A stretch of DNA of 12,605 nucleotides, taken from NCBI GenBank assembly GCA_018700655.1, contig JABIUG010000371.1:1-12605 (forward strand), in the 5' to 3' direction. Position 1 is the first letter of the stretch, and each line of letters starts with the position of its first letter. The translations under genes were made by a program, and so were the position numbers. The notes under the pieces are model-generated. The model searched no databases. It saw only the letters and a list, made by a program, of their open reading frames with translations, and had not been told where the DNA came from. Shown in pieces: positions 6,487 to 12,605 of the stretch. The stretch is from Rhodospirillaceae bacterium (lineage in GTDB: Bacteria; Pseudomonadota; Alphaproteobacteria; SP197).

Positions 6487-6523
6487 ACTATAACGCCACA
6501 CGTTATATGCCGCAATACGTTAT
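6487..6523 (-). promoter_or_regulatory. higBA promoter and HigA operator
   Basis: On the minus strand TTGCGG (6515-6510) and TATAGT (6492-6487) are 17 bp apart, a reasonable sigma-70 promoter. Around the -10 lies a perfect 7-bp inverted repeat, TATAACG (6489-6495) and CGTTATA (6501-6507), with a 5-bp spacer. A third CGTTAT half-site (6518-6523) lies 17 bp further and contains the stop codon of the upstream hydroxylase gene. The layout fits autorepression by HigA. Expected transcription start is at or next to the higB ATG. Confidence 0.65.
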
Positions 6524-8850
6524 GCCTGCGTAGCCGCCGCTTGGATTGCCCGCCAGACTTTCATCGGTGTCGCGGGCATGTCGATATGGTCGATCCCCAG
6601 TGGCGCAAGAGCATCGACCAGCGCGTTGATCACGGCCGGCGGCCCGCCGATCGCGCCGGCCTCGCCGTTACCCTTTACACCCAGCGGATTGCGCGGTGTG
6701 GGAACGGAAATTCGGTCACACTCAATATCTGGCAGGTCGTCGGCACGCGGTAGCTGGTAATCCATGAAACTGCCGGTCAGAAGCTGCCCGCTGTCGCGGT
6801 CATAGACAGCGTCCTCGGTCAGGGCCTGGCCGATGCCCTGGGCGACACCGCCATGGACCTGGCCGTCGACTAGCAGTGGATTGACCACCGTCCCGACATC
6901 ATCCACGGCGACATATCGCAGGAGTTCGATCGAACCGGTCTCGGGGTCGACCTCCAGCTCGCAGATATGCGTGCCGTTGGGATAGGTCGGGCCATCGGCC
7001 GGCTTGAAGCTGCCGATGACCTGGAACCCCGGCTCCTCGCCCGCAGGCAAGTTCGAGACATTATAGGATTTCGCCACGATGTCGGTCAGGGACATCGTGC
7101 GGTCGGTGCCGACGATACGGCAGGTGCCGTCCCTGAACTCGATATCGGCTTCGGCGGCCTCCAGAAGGTGGGCCGCAATGCGCCGGCCCTTCTCGATCGC
7201 CTTCTCGACCGTGATCGCACAGGCGCTGCCTGCGACCGCGATGAAGTTCGAGCCACCGTTGCCCGAGCCGTAAGGCACGAGATCGTTGTCACCCTGCAAT
7301 ACGCGGATGTTTGAAGGATCGATGCCAAGGCCGCCGGCTACGATCTGCTTGTAGGCGGTTTCATGCCCCTGGCCGTTGGTCTGGGTCCCGACCTTAAGGG
7401 TGACGCCACCGGAAGGGTCGATCTGCATGTCGACCATGTCGGGACCAAGGCCGCCGCAGCGGTCGAAGACACCGGTGATCCCCAATCCTCGCAGCCTGCC
7501 GCGTGTTCGGGCCTCGTCGCGGCGGGCCAGAAAACCCTCTGCATCGGACTGAGTCAGGGCGAGATCGAGATGCCGTTCAAACTCGCCACAGTCGTAGACG
7601 AAACCCAGGCCCGTATCCCACGGGAACTGCTCGGCAGCGATGAAGTTCCTGCGCCGAAGATCAGCCGCCGACATGTCGAACCGGCGTGCAGCCTTGTCGA
7701 GCAGACGCTCGACCATGAAGCCGGTTTCCGGTCGCCCGGCACCGCGATAGGCGTCGATCGGCACCGTGTTGGTCAGCACGCCCCTGACTTCGGTGTGGAT
7801 CGCCGGGATGGCATAGGCCATGGATTGCACCGCCGTCGAAGCCAGGGTCGCGACAAAGGGCATGAAACTCGACACATAAGCCCCGAAGTTCGAAATCATG
7901 TCGACATGAAGACCCGTGATGCGATGGTCCGCGTCGAACGCCATACGGCCCGTCATGACCCGGTCACGCCCCTGCAGATCGCTCACAAAACTCTCGCTGC
8001 GGTCGGCCGTCCACTTGACCGGGCAGCGCAGACGCCGGGCAGCCGCCAGAACCAGAACATATTCGTGGAACAGGAAGTTCTTCATGCCGAAGGCGCCGCC
8101 GACGTCGCCGGTCAACACACGCAGGGAGCCCGGCGTCACATTGAGACAGGTGGCAAGAGGGGCAGCGAGCTTGTGCGTGCCCTGCGAACAGACATGGAGC
8201 GTGAAGCTGTTATCGACTGAATCATAATCACCCAGCGCCGCCCGCGGCTCCATCGGCGCGACCACGACCCTGTTGTTGTCGACTTTAAGCTCCACGATAT
8301 GGGCAGCTTCAGCCAGTGCCTTTGCGGTCGACGCGGCGTTGCCGATCTCCCAGTCGAGAATCAGATTGCCCGGCACCTGCGCCCAGATCTGGGGTGCGCC
8401 GGGCTCCAACGCCTCGGCGGTGCCGATCGCGGGATCGAGCGGTTCGTAGTCGACCTCGATCAGTTCGGCGGCATCGCGTGCCTGGGCCGCAGTTTCGGCC
8501 ACGACAAAAGCCACGGGGTCACCGACATGGCGCACCCTGTCGCCCACCAGCACCGGATGCGGAATCTCCAGCATCCGCGTGCCATCGCGGTTATCAAGCA
8601 GGGCGCGCTCGGGCATCGGGCCCACGCCATCGGCCGCCAGGTCCGCCGCCGTCAGGACCAGCCTGACACCCGGCGCCGCACGTGCAGCCGAGCTGTCGAT
8701 GTCCTTGACTTCGGCATAAGCGTGAGGCGAGCGCAGCGCGACGCCATAAAGCTGGCCCACCAGGTTCACGTCATCAGCATACCGCCCCATGCCTCTCACG
8801 AGACGCGGATCCTCGGTGCGCAGGTTGGGCTGTCCGATGCCGAATTGCAT
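6520..8850 (-). CDS. Molybdenum hydroxylase (xanthine dehydrogenase family) large subunit
   Basis: A 776-aa molybdopterin-binding subunit of the xanthine/CO/aldehyde dehydrogenase family. The N-terminal a/b hammerhead domain (about 15-140, starting DPRLVRGMGRYADD) is followed by the Mo-binding domains. Visible are SQGTH (222-226), GDVGGAFGMK (248-257), AYRGAGRPE (367-375) and the C-terminal VKGNGEAGAIGGPP with catalytic Glu730. The AYxCSFR loop that carries the active-site Cys of true CO dehydrogenase is absent, so this is a form II-like hydroxylase of unknown substrate. Its usual FeS (about 160 aa) and FAD (about 280 aa) partners are not in the window; the large subunit stands alone between the dehydrogenase (15 bp) and higB (38 bp). 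The start at 8850 follows a GGGGAA Shine-Dalgarno-like stretch. Confidence 0.93.
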   Translation of the reverse strand: MQFGIGQPNLRTEDPRLVRGMGRYADDVNLVGQLYGVALRSPHAYAEVKDIDSSAARAAPGVRLVLTAADLAADGVGPMPERALLDNRDGTRMLEIPHPVLVGDRVRHVGDPVAFVVAETAAQARDAAELIEVDYEPLDPAIGTAEALEPGAPQIWAQVPGNLILDWEIGNAASTAKALAEAAHIVELKVDNNRVVVAPMEPRAALGDYDSVDNSFTLHVCSQGTHKLAAPLATCLNVTPGSLRVLTGDVGGAFGMKNFLFHEYVLVLAAARRLRCPVKWTADRSESFVSDLQGRDRVMTGRMAFDADHRITGLHVDMISNFGAYVSSFMPFVATLASTAVQSMAYAIPAIHTEVRGVLTNTVPIDAYRGAGRPETGFMVERLLDKAARRFDMSAADLRRRNFIAAEQFPWDTGLGFVYDCGEFERHLDLALTQSDAEGFLARRDEARTRGRLRGLGITGVFDRCGGLGPDMVDMQIDPSGGVTLKVGTQTNGQGHETAYKQIVAGGLGIDPSNIRVLQGDNDLVPYGSGNGGSNFIAVAGSACAITVEKAIEKGRRIAAHLLEAAEADIEFRDGTCRIVGTDRTMSLTDIVAKSYNVSNLPAGEEPGFQVIGSFKPADGPTYPNGTHICELEVDPETGSIELLRYVAVDDVGTVVNPLLVDGQVHGGVAQGIGQALTEDAVYDRDSGQLLTGSFMDYQLPRADDLPDIECDRISVPTPRNPLGVKGNGEAGAIGGPPAVINALVDALAPLGIDHIDMPATPMKVWRAIQAAATQA

Positions 8851-8865
8851 GAGCCTGTTCCCCGG

Positions 8866-9924
8866 TCAGATCGCCGCAGCGATCGCCTTTCCCAATTGTT
8901 GTGTGTTTGCCGTGCCGCCAAGGTCGGGTGTCAGGGCCGCAGGCTCCTTCAGAACGGCCTCGATTGCCACCATGATCGCCGCAGCTGCCTCCGGGTGACC
9001 CAGATGGTCGAGCATCATCGCGCCCGACCAGATCTGGCCAATCGGGTTGGCGATGCCCTGCCCGGCAATATCGGGGCCCGAGCCATGGACCGGCTCAAAC
9101 ATGCTGGGTGCCGTCTTTTCGGGATTGATGTTGGCGCTGGGCGCGATTCCGATGGAACCGGCCACCGCGGGACCAAGGTCCGAGAGGATATCGCCGAAGA
9201 GGTTGGAACCGACCACCACATCGAACCAGTCTGGATGACGCACAAAATGGGCGGTCAGAATATCAACATGATACTTGTCGACCGCGACATCGGGATAGTC
9301 GGCACCGACCGCCTCGACCCGTTCGTCCCAGAACGGCATGGTGTGGAAGATGCCATTGGATTTCGTCGCCGATGTCAGGTGTTTTTTCGGCCGGCTCTGC
9401 GCCAGGTCGAAGGCAAAACGCAGAATTCGGTCGGTCCCACGTTTGGTGAAGATGCTGGCTTGCTGGGCGAGTTCATCATCGGTGCCCTCATAGAGCCTGC
9501 CACCGATCTGCGAATACTCGCCCTCGACATTCTCGCGCACGACCCAGAAATCGATCTCTTCGGGCGTGCGATTGGCGAGCGGACAGGGCACTCCTTCGAA
9601 CAGGCGTACCGGACGCAGATTGGCGTATTGACCCATTGCGCGCCGGATCGGGATCAGCAGGCCCCAGAGCGAGATATGATCGGGCACGCCGGGCCAGCCG
9701 ACCGCGCCCAGGTAGATCGCATCAAACGCCTTGAGCTGCTCGAGCCCGTCCTCGGGCATCATGCGCCCGGTGTTGGCGTAGACCTCGCAGGACCAGTCGA
9801 ATTGCGTCCACTCGAAAGAAAGGCCCGCAACCGCTCCGGCGGCCTCGAGAGCGCGCATGCCTTCGGGCATGACCTCCTGGCCGATGCCGTCACCGGCAAT
9901 CACCGCGATACGATAGGTCGTCAT
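8866..9924 (-). CDS. Tartrate/D-malate dehydrogenase-type hydroxyacid oxidative decarboxylase
   Basis: A 352-aa member of the isocitrate/isopropylmalate dehydrogenase family, closest in sequence to the DmlA/TtuC branch, which oxidises D-malate or tartrate with NAD and Mn2+. Diagnostic stretches are IAGDGIGQEV (9-18), FDAIYLGAVGWPGVPDHIS (67-85), NLRPVRLF (102-109), VVREN (128-132) and SATKSNG (185-191). Metal-binding aspartates are Asp221, Asp245 and Asp249, and the nucleotide loop is PVHGSGPDIAGQG (278-290). Length is normal. The ATG at 9924 has AAGGGG upstream and lies 2 bp after the stop of a broken enoyl-CoA hydratase remnant. The molybdenum hydroxylase follows after 15 bp, so the two are probably cotranscribed. 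Which hydroxyacid it prefers cannot be read from sequence. Confidence 0.93.
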   Translation of the reverse strand: MTTYRIAVIAGDGIGQEVMPEGMRALEAAGAVAGLSFEWTQFDWSCEVYANTGRMMPEDGLEQLKAFDAIYLGAVGWPGVPDHISLWGLLIPIRRAMGQYANLRPVRLFEGVPCPLANRTPEEIDFWVVRENVEGEYSQIGGRLYEGTDDELAQQASIFTKRGTDRILRFAFDLAQSRPKKHLTSATKSNGIFHTMPFWDERVEAVGADYPDVAVDKYHVDILTAHFVRHPDWFDVVVGSNLFGDILSDLGPAVAGSIGIAPSANINPEKTAPSMFEPVHGSGPDIAGQGIANPIGQIWSGAMMLDHLGHPEAAAAIMVAIEAVLKEPAALTPDLGGTANTQQLGKAIAAAI

Positions 9925-9926
9925 GG

Positions 9927-10100
9927 TCAGCGCCCCTTGAATCCGGCTCGATGTTGTTCGACGAAGGCAGCAATGCCTCCCTCGTCATCCTCACTCAGCA
10001 ATGCCCCGCCCCGCAACCGGGTTTCAGACTTCAACTGCCGCGCAAGACTGCGAATGGAAGAACCTTCATAGCGCGTTCTTGCTCCTGCCTGCCACCAGCG
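9927..10100 (-). pseudogene. C-terminal remnant of an enoyl-CoA hydratase
   Basis: Between the dehydrogenase start and the divergent permease, the minus strand stays open for 57 codons from an in-frame TAA (10103-10101) to TGA (9929-9927), with no ATG or GTG start. The end reads SEDDEGGIAAFVEQHRAGFK then GR, matching the crotonase C-terminal pattern of ED..EG..AF.E.r...F.GR. The preceding SSIRSLARQLKSETRL fits the helix before it. The rest of the roughly 260-aa enzyme is missing; the permease coding region starts at 10113. The stop lies 2 bp before the dehydrogenase ATG, so this was probably the upstream gene of that operon before a deletion or rearrangement. Confidence 0.6.
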
Positions 10101-10112
10101 TTAGAGCAGGGC

Positions 10113-10925
10113 ATGGTCAATCGTGACGTCATCAATCCCGAAGCCGATCTGCCGATGCCGGTGTTCAACCACATCGCCGTCTGGTCGCTCTATCGCTGGG
10201 AAGTCCGCCGTTACCTCAAAGGCTGGCAGCACAGCATTGTCGGACCAATCGGCAATGTGTTGCTCTATCTTGCGATCTTCGGGCTGGCGCTGGGCAGCCT
10301 GCGCGCAGATGTCGCTGGCCTCCCTTTTCTGAACTACGTCGCACCGGGCCTGGTGACCATGACCGCCATGCTGACGGCTTTTGAAATGACCGCCTGGGCC
10401 ACGATCGACTCCAAAATCAGGGGCAATCTCGCGGCCCTGCTCAGCACGCCAATGCGCCCGATCGAGCTGACCGGAACCTTGCTGGCCGCAGGTATGACGG
10501 CCGGTATGCTGACCGGGACCCTGGCGCTTCTGGCAACCCAGATCGTCGTGCCGTTTGCCCCGGTCACACCCGGATTGATGCTGCTTTACGGCATGCTGGG
10601 CACGCTTCTGGCGGCGGCCTGCGGCTTGCTCACAGGATTCTTCGCGACCAAGTTCGACCAGGTCGGCAGCATCGCCGGGCTCGTGGTCGGCCCGTTGATC
10701 TTTCTCTCGGGCGTCTTTTTTCCGGTCTCGGCCTATAGCTGGAATTTTGATGTCGTGGCCCGGTTCAGCCCGGCATTCTGGGCGATCGATGGCGTGCGGC
10801 GCGGCGATGTCGGCGTTGCCGATGGCTCCATCCTTGCCACACTCTCTCCCCTTGTGATCGCCGCAGCGCTTGCGGTCTTGATCTGCCAGTGGGTCGTCGC
10901 AACCGGTTTTCGCGTCAAACAATGA
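10113..10925 (+). CDS. ABC-2 type transporter permease (NodJ/YadH-like)
   Basis: A 270-aa inner-membrane protein with six predicted helices at about 43-63, 73-93, 120-146, 153-177, 187-208 and 243-263. The family signature LSGVFFPVS (198-206) sits in helix 5, followed by an amphipathic FSPAFWAIDGVRRG loop. STPMRPIEL after helix 2 is the usual cytoplasmic coupling segment. These permeases export lipids, polysaccharides or drugs together with a separate ATPase, and none is encoded nearby. The frame is open back to 9951, but that extension overlaps the hydratase remnant and is not hydrophobic. The ATG at 10113 with AGAGCAGG before it is preferred; a Met 14 codons later (MPVFNHIAVWSLY) is the alternative. 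Confidence 0.88.
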   Translation: MVNRDVINPEADLPMPVFNHIAVWSLYRWEVRRYLKGWQHSIVGPIGNVLLYLAIFGLALGSLRADVAGLPFLNYVAPGLVTMTAMLTAFEMTAWATIDSKIRGNLAALLSTPMRPIELTGTLLAAGMTAGMLTGTLALLATQIVVPFAPVTPGLMLLYGMLGTLLAAACGLLTGFFATKFDQVGSIAGLVVGPLIFLSGVFFPVSAYSWNFDVVARFSPAFWAIDGVRRGDVGVADGSILATLSPLVIAAALAVLICQWVVATGFRVKQ

Positions 10926-10963
10926 CGTGAAGGCCTGTGACTTCCGGCCGATCGCAATCCTGA

Positions 10964-10969
10964 TAGAAT
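10964..10969 (+). promoter_or_regulatory. Possible -10 box of the nuclease-like gene
   Basis: TAGAAT ends 6 nt before the ATG at 10976. The region 16-17 bp upstream (CTTCCGG) is a poor -35. If it is used, the message would be nearly leaderless, consistent with the lack of a clear Shine-Dalgarno. Confidence 0.25.
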
Positions 10970-10975
10970 CCTGCC

Positions 10976-11419
10976 ATGCGAACCGTGCTGATGACCCTGC
11001 TCCTCGTAATGACAGCGGCCCTTGCGGCACGCGCCGCCAATCTTTCAGGACCGGCAGCAGCGATTGACGGCGATACCCTGATCCTTGAAGGCACCACCCT
11101 TCGCCTTGCAGGGATTGATGCACCGGAACTCGAGAAGACCTGTCTGCGCAACGCCCAGGAAATCCCGTGCGGATTGATCTCCAAGGGCGCCCTGCTCGAC
11201 CTGATCACCGCGATGGAAGTGCATTGCGATTTTGACGGTGGTGAGATGGACACCTTGCCGACAGCCATCTGTCAGTCCGGCGGCTTCGAGATCAACGAGA
11301 ACATGGTCTACACGGGATGGGCGCTGCCGCTTGACGGTACCAGCCGCTACGACGCCATCCGTGATGGCGCCAGAGACGATGGACGCGGTCTCTGGTCGAC
11401 CGATTACGTCACACCCTGA
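10976..11419 (+). CDS. Secreted thermonuclease-fold (SNase-like) protein, possibly inactive
   Basis: A 147-aa protein with a signal peptide (MRTVLMTLLLVMTAALAARA, likely cut near residue 20-21), so periplasmic or secreted. The SNase core AIDGDTLILEG, RLAGIDAPE (29-51) provides Asp31/Asp33, Arg43, Asp48 and Glu51, matching the calcium site, first arginine and general-base glutamate of staphylococcal nuclease. The later yGRxxAxC motif that carries the second catalytic arginine reads DTLPTAIC (92-99), with Leu94 at the Arg position. NENMVYTGWALPL (107-119) and GLWSTDYVTP at the end are family-typical. Four cysteines (56, 65, 84, 99) could form disulfides. It starts 50 bp after the permease stop and converges with the SRPBCC gene, 8 bp between stops. 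Nuclease activity is doubtful. Confidence 0.82.
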   Translation: MRTVLMTLLLVMTAALAARAANLSGPAAAIDGDTLILEGTTLRLAGIDAPELEKTCLRNAQEIPCGLISKGALLDLITAMEVHCDFDGGEMDTLPTAICQSGGFEINENMVYTGWALPLDGTSRYDAIRDGARDDGRGLWSTDYVTP

Positions 11420-11427
11420 ACTGCTGG

Positions 11428-11853
11428 CTAATCTGCCAATCCGAACCGGTCGGCCAGGCTGTTCATCCCGGAATCGAAGATCCCACCCAGCGCCTCACCG
11501 ACAACATTCTCTGGCGCACCCGCAACCAGGAAACTGCTGGACCAGGTCACCGCGCAGCCGTCGCTACCGTGATCGCTCACGCGCAGGCTGGCGCTGAAAT
11601 CAGCAACCGGGAGCCGGCCTGCATCCGACATCGCGTAACGATAGACCATGCCGGCGTCATCATGCTGGATCAGCCGTTCGGTCACCTTGATACCACCCAC
11701 CACCACGAGATGGCGCACCATATGGCCCTGGTCGACACCCAGCGTGCAGTTCAGCATCGCAGTGTGCCACTTCGTCAGGGAATCGAACGGGCCGATCAGC
11801 GCCCAGACTTCCTCTGCCGGCGCCTTTAGGCGAACCGAGCGGCTAATGTCCAT
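11428..11853 (-). CDS. SRPBCC (START-like) family protein
   Basis: A 141-aa single-domain protein of the SRPBCC/polyketide-cyclase superfamily, which binds hydrophobic ligands in a deep cavity. The opening MDISRSVRLKAPAEEVWALI with GPFDSLTKWH is the typical first strand and helix pair. VVVGGIKVTERLIQHDD and MVYRYAMSDAGRLPVADF form the central strands, and VTWSSSFLV precedes the long C-terminal helix. The ATG at 11853 is chosen over a TTG one codon earlier because AAGGGG lies about 10 nt upstream. It follows the cupin gene by 29 bp on the same strand and is probably cotranscribed. The ligand is unknown. Confidence 0.85.
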   Translation of the reverse strand: MDISRSVRLKAPAEEVWALIGPFDSLTKWHTAMLNCTLGVDQGHMVRHLVVVGGIKVTERLIQHDDAGMVYRYAMSDAGRLPVADFSASLRVSDHGSDGCAVTWSSSFLVAGAPENVVGEALGGIFDSGMNSLADRFGLAD

Positions 11854-11882
11854 CAAGAGCGCCCCTTGTGTTTTGGCAGTTG

Positions 11883-12536
11883 TTAATCGTCATCGCCTGC
11901 ATCCATCCGATAGGCGTCCAAGTCAATGTTGCCCTGCCAGGCCCATAGCATGAGCAACCCCTGATCGTTGGCCCGTAACGCGTGAGGTAGCCACGGCGTG
12001 ACATGGATGACATTGCCCGGCCCGCGCTCCTCGAACCCGCCATCGCCCAGTGCCCAGCTCCCGCCTCCGGAAACCACGACATAGATTTCCTCGGCGGCAT
12101 GCATGTGGCGCGGATAAAGGACATCTGGAGCCATGTAGAAGGTTCCAAACCCGATCGCATCGGATCGGAAGAGGCTGTCTGGACCGACCAGACGACTCAT
12201 GCAGTTGCGCCCGCCCATATACTTCTCGATCTCGCCCTGCGGCGGCTCTCGCCAGGGAATCAGCGGCGCAACAGAGCGCATCGCCGCGGCCAGTGGAGAA
12301 CCGGGGCCGGCATCCAGAAGAGGCAGCACAAGCGAAGCTGCAACGGGCTGTTCTACCGGCGCCACAACCGGGAGATCAGGAGCACCTTCCGTTGCAATGC
12401 AGATTGCACCTGCCGCGCGCCGACAGACGTCCTCGGGCCGCTCACCCAGCCAGTCCGCACATGTTTCCACAAATTGTTTCAAGGATGCCCACCCCCGGAC
12501 GAACACTGGATCGACGACGCGACCCGTCCGCTCCAT
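11883..12536 (-). CDS. DMSP lyase family cupin (DddQ/DddL-like)
   Basis: A 217-aa protein with an a-helical N-terminus (15-100) and a C-terminal cupin (about 125-205), the build and length of dimethylsulfoniopropionate lyases DddQ and DddL. These cleave DMSP to dimethyl sulfide and acrylate in marine alphaproteobacteria. The cupin motif YPRHMHAAEEIYVVVSG gives Tyr141, His146, Glu150 and Tyr152, and GNVIHVTPWLPHA gives His185. The spacing reproduces the DddQ set as I recall it (Tyr120, His125, Glu129, Tyr131, His163), within one residue for the last. The superfamily also contains cupins that do not cleave DMSP, so activity is inferred. The first codon is ATG at 12536, with a weak Shine-Dalgarno and a divergent gene start only 30 bp away. 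The SRPBCC gene follows. Confidence 0.78.
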   Translation of the reverse strand: MERTGRVVDPVFVRGWASLKQFVETCADWLGERPEDVCRRAAGAICIATEGAPDLPVVAPVEQPVAASLVLPLLDAGPGSPLAAAMRSVAPLIPWREPPQGEIEKYMGGRNCMSRLVGPDSLFRSDAIGFGTFYMAPDVLYPRHMHAAEEIYVVVSGGGSWALGDGGFEERGPGNVIHVTPWLPHALRANDQGLLMLWAWQGNIDLDAYRMDAGDDD

Positions 12537-12566
12537 GATACGCAGCCTGACGAGGGGAACAACGCG

Positions 12567-12605
12567 ATGAAACGCATTGTCGAGCGCTTTTCCAATACGG
12601 TCCTA
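12567..12605 (+). CDS. Start of a divergent gene, first 13 codons only
   Basis: An ATG at 12567 is preceded by GAGGGG at ideal spacing (9 nt) and opens MKRIVERFSNTVL, continuing off the right edge. The 30-bp gap to the divergent cupin start must hold, or overlap, both promoters. The product cannot be identified from 13 residues. Confidence 0.5.
   Translation, partial: MKRIVERFSNTVL

Noticed and set aside
6520..8850. Aerobic CO dehydrogenase (CoxL)
   Set aside because: The AYxCSFR active-site loop is missing; the position reads AYRGAGRPE.
8299..10071. 590-codon open frame on the plus strand
   Set aside because: Antisense to the hydroxylase, the tartrate/D-malate-type dehydrogenase and the hydratase remnant; its composition is that of a shadow frame.
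9951..10112. N-terminal extension of the permease to an ATG at 9951
   Set aside because: The extra 54 residues are not membrane-like, are absent from typical ABC-2 permeases and lie opposite the hydratase remnant. The ATG at 10113 has a better ribosome site.
10101..11123. 340-codon open frame on the minus strand
   Set aside because: Antisense to the permease and nuclease-like genes; the plus-strand proteins have membrane helices, a signal peptide and motifs.

Overview
The window looks like the chromosome of a high-GC alphaproteobacterium, probably Rhodospirillales-like and perhaps marine. This rests on gene families, codon use and the organosulfur-type enzymes at both ends; no rRNA or marker gene is present to fix the taxonomy. 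Gene density is high and almost every gene falls in a recognisable family. The only gene-free stretch above 300 bases is 1888-2222.

Layout. (1) 1-1887, minus strand: a threonine-synthase-like PLP enzyme followed 18 bp later by an HpsN-type (histidinol-dehydrogenase fold) dehydrogenase that runs off the left edge. (2) 1888-2222: a divergent intergenic region holding two related long hairpins in mirror orientation, a 14-bp palindrome and a smaller dyad. (3) 2223-4719, plus strand: a YheS-like ABC-F ATPase and an unrecognised 178-aa protein. (4) 9924-4726, minus strand: a tightly packed run of a tartrate/D-malate-type dehydrogenase, an orphan molybdenum hydroxylase large subunit, a HigB-HigA toxin-antitoxin module with its own operator and promoter, and an M24-fold hydrolase. 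In front of the dehydrogenase lies the broken C-terminus of an enoyl-CoA hydratase, which is not otherwise an open gene. (5) 10113-11419, plus strand: a lone ABC-2 permease and a secreted nuclease-fold protein that seems to lack a catalytic arginine. (6) 12536-11428, minus strand: a DMSP-lyase-family cupin and an SRPBCC protein, with the first 13 codons of a divergent gene at the right edge.

How the genes may work together. The minus-strand block (9924-4726) reads as a small-molecule catabolic operon into which a toxin-antitoxin module is embedded: gaps are 2, 15 and 38 bp, then a 29-bp overlap, then 9 bp. The HpsN-like enzyme and the DMSP-lyase-like cupin both suggest C3 organosulfur substrates (dihydroxypropanesulfonate and dimethylsulfoniopropionate). 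They are 11 kb apart and in different transcription units, so a common pathway is only an inference. The observations most worth checking are the mirrored hairpin pair, the hydratase remnant, the apparently leaderless higBA promoter and the complete DddQ-like active-site set in the cupin.
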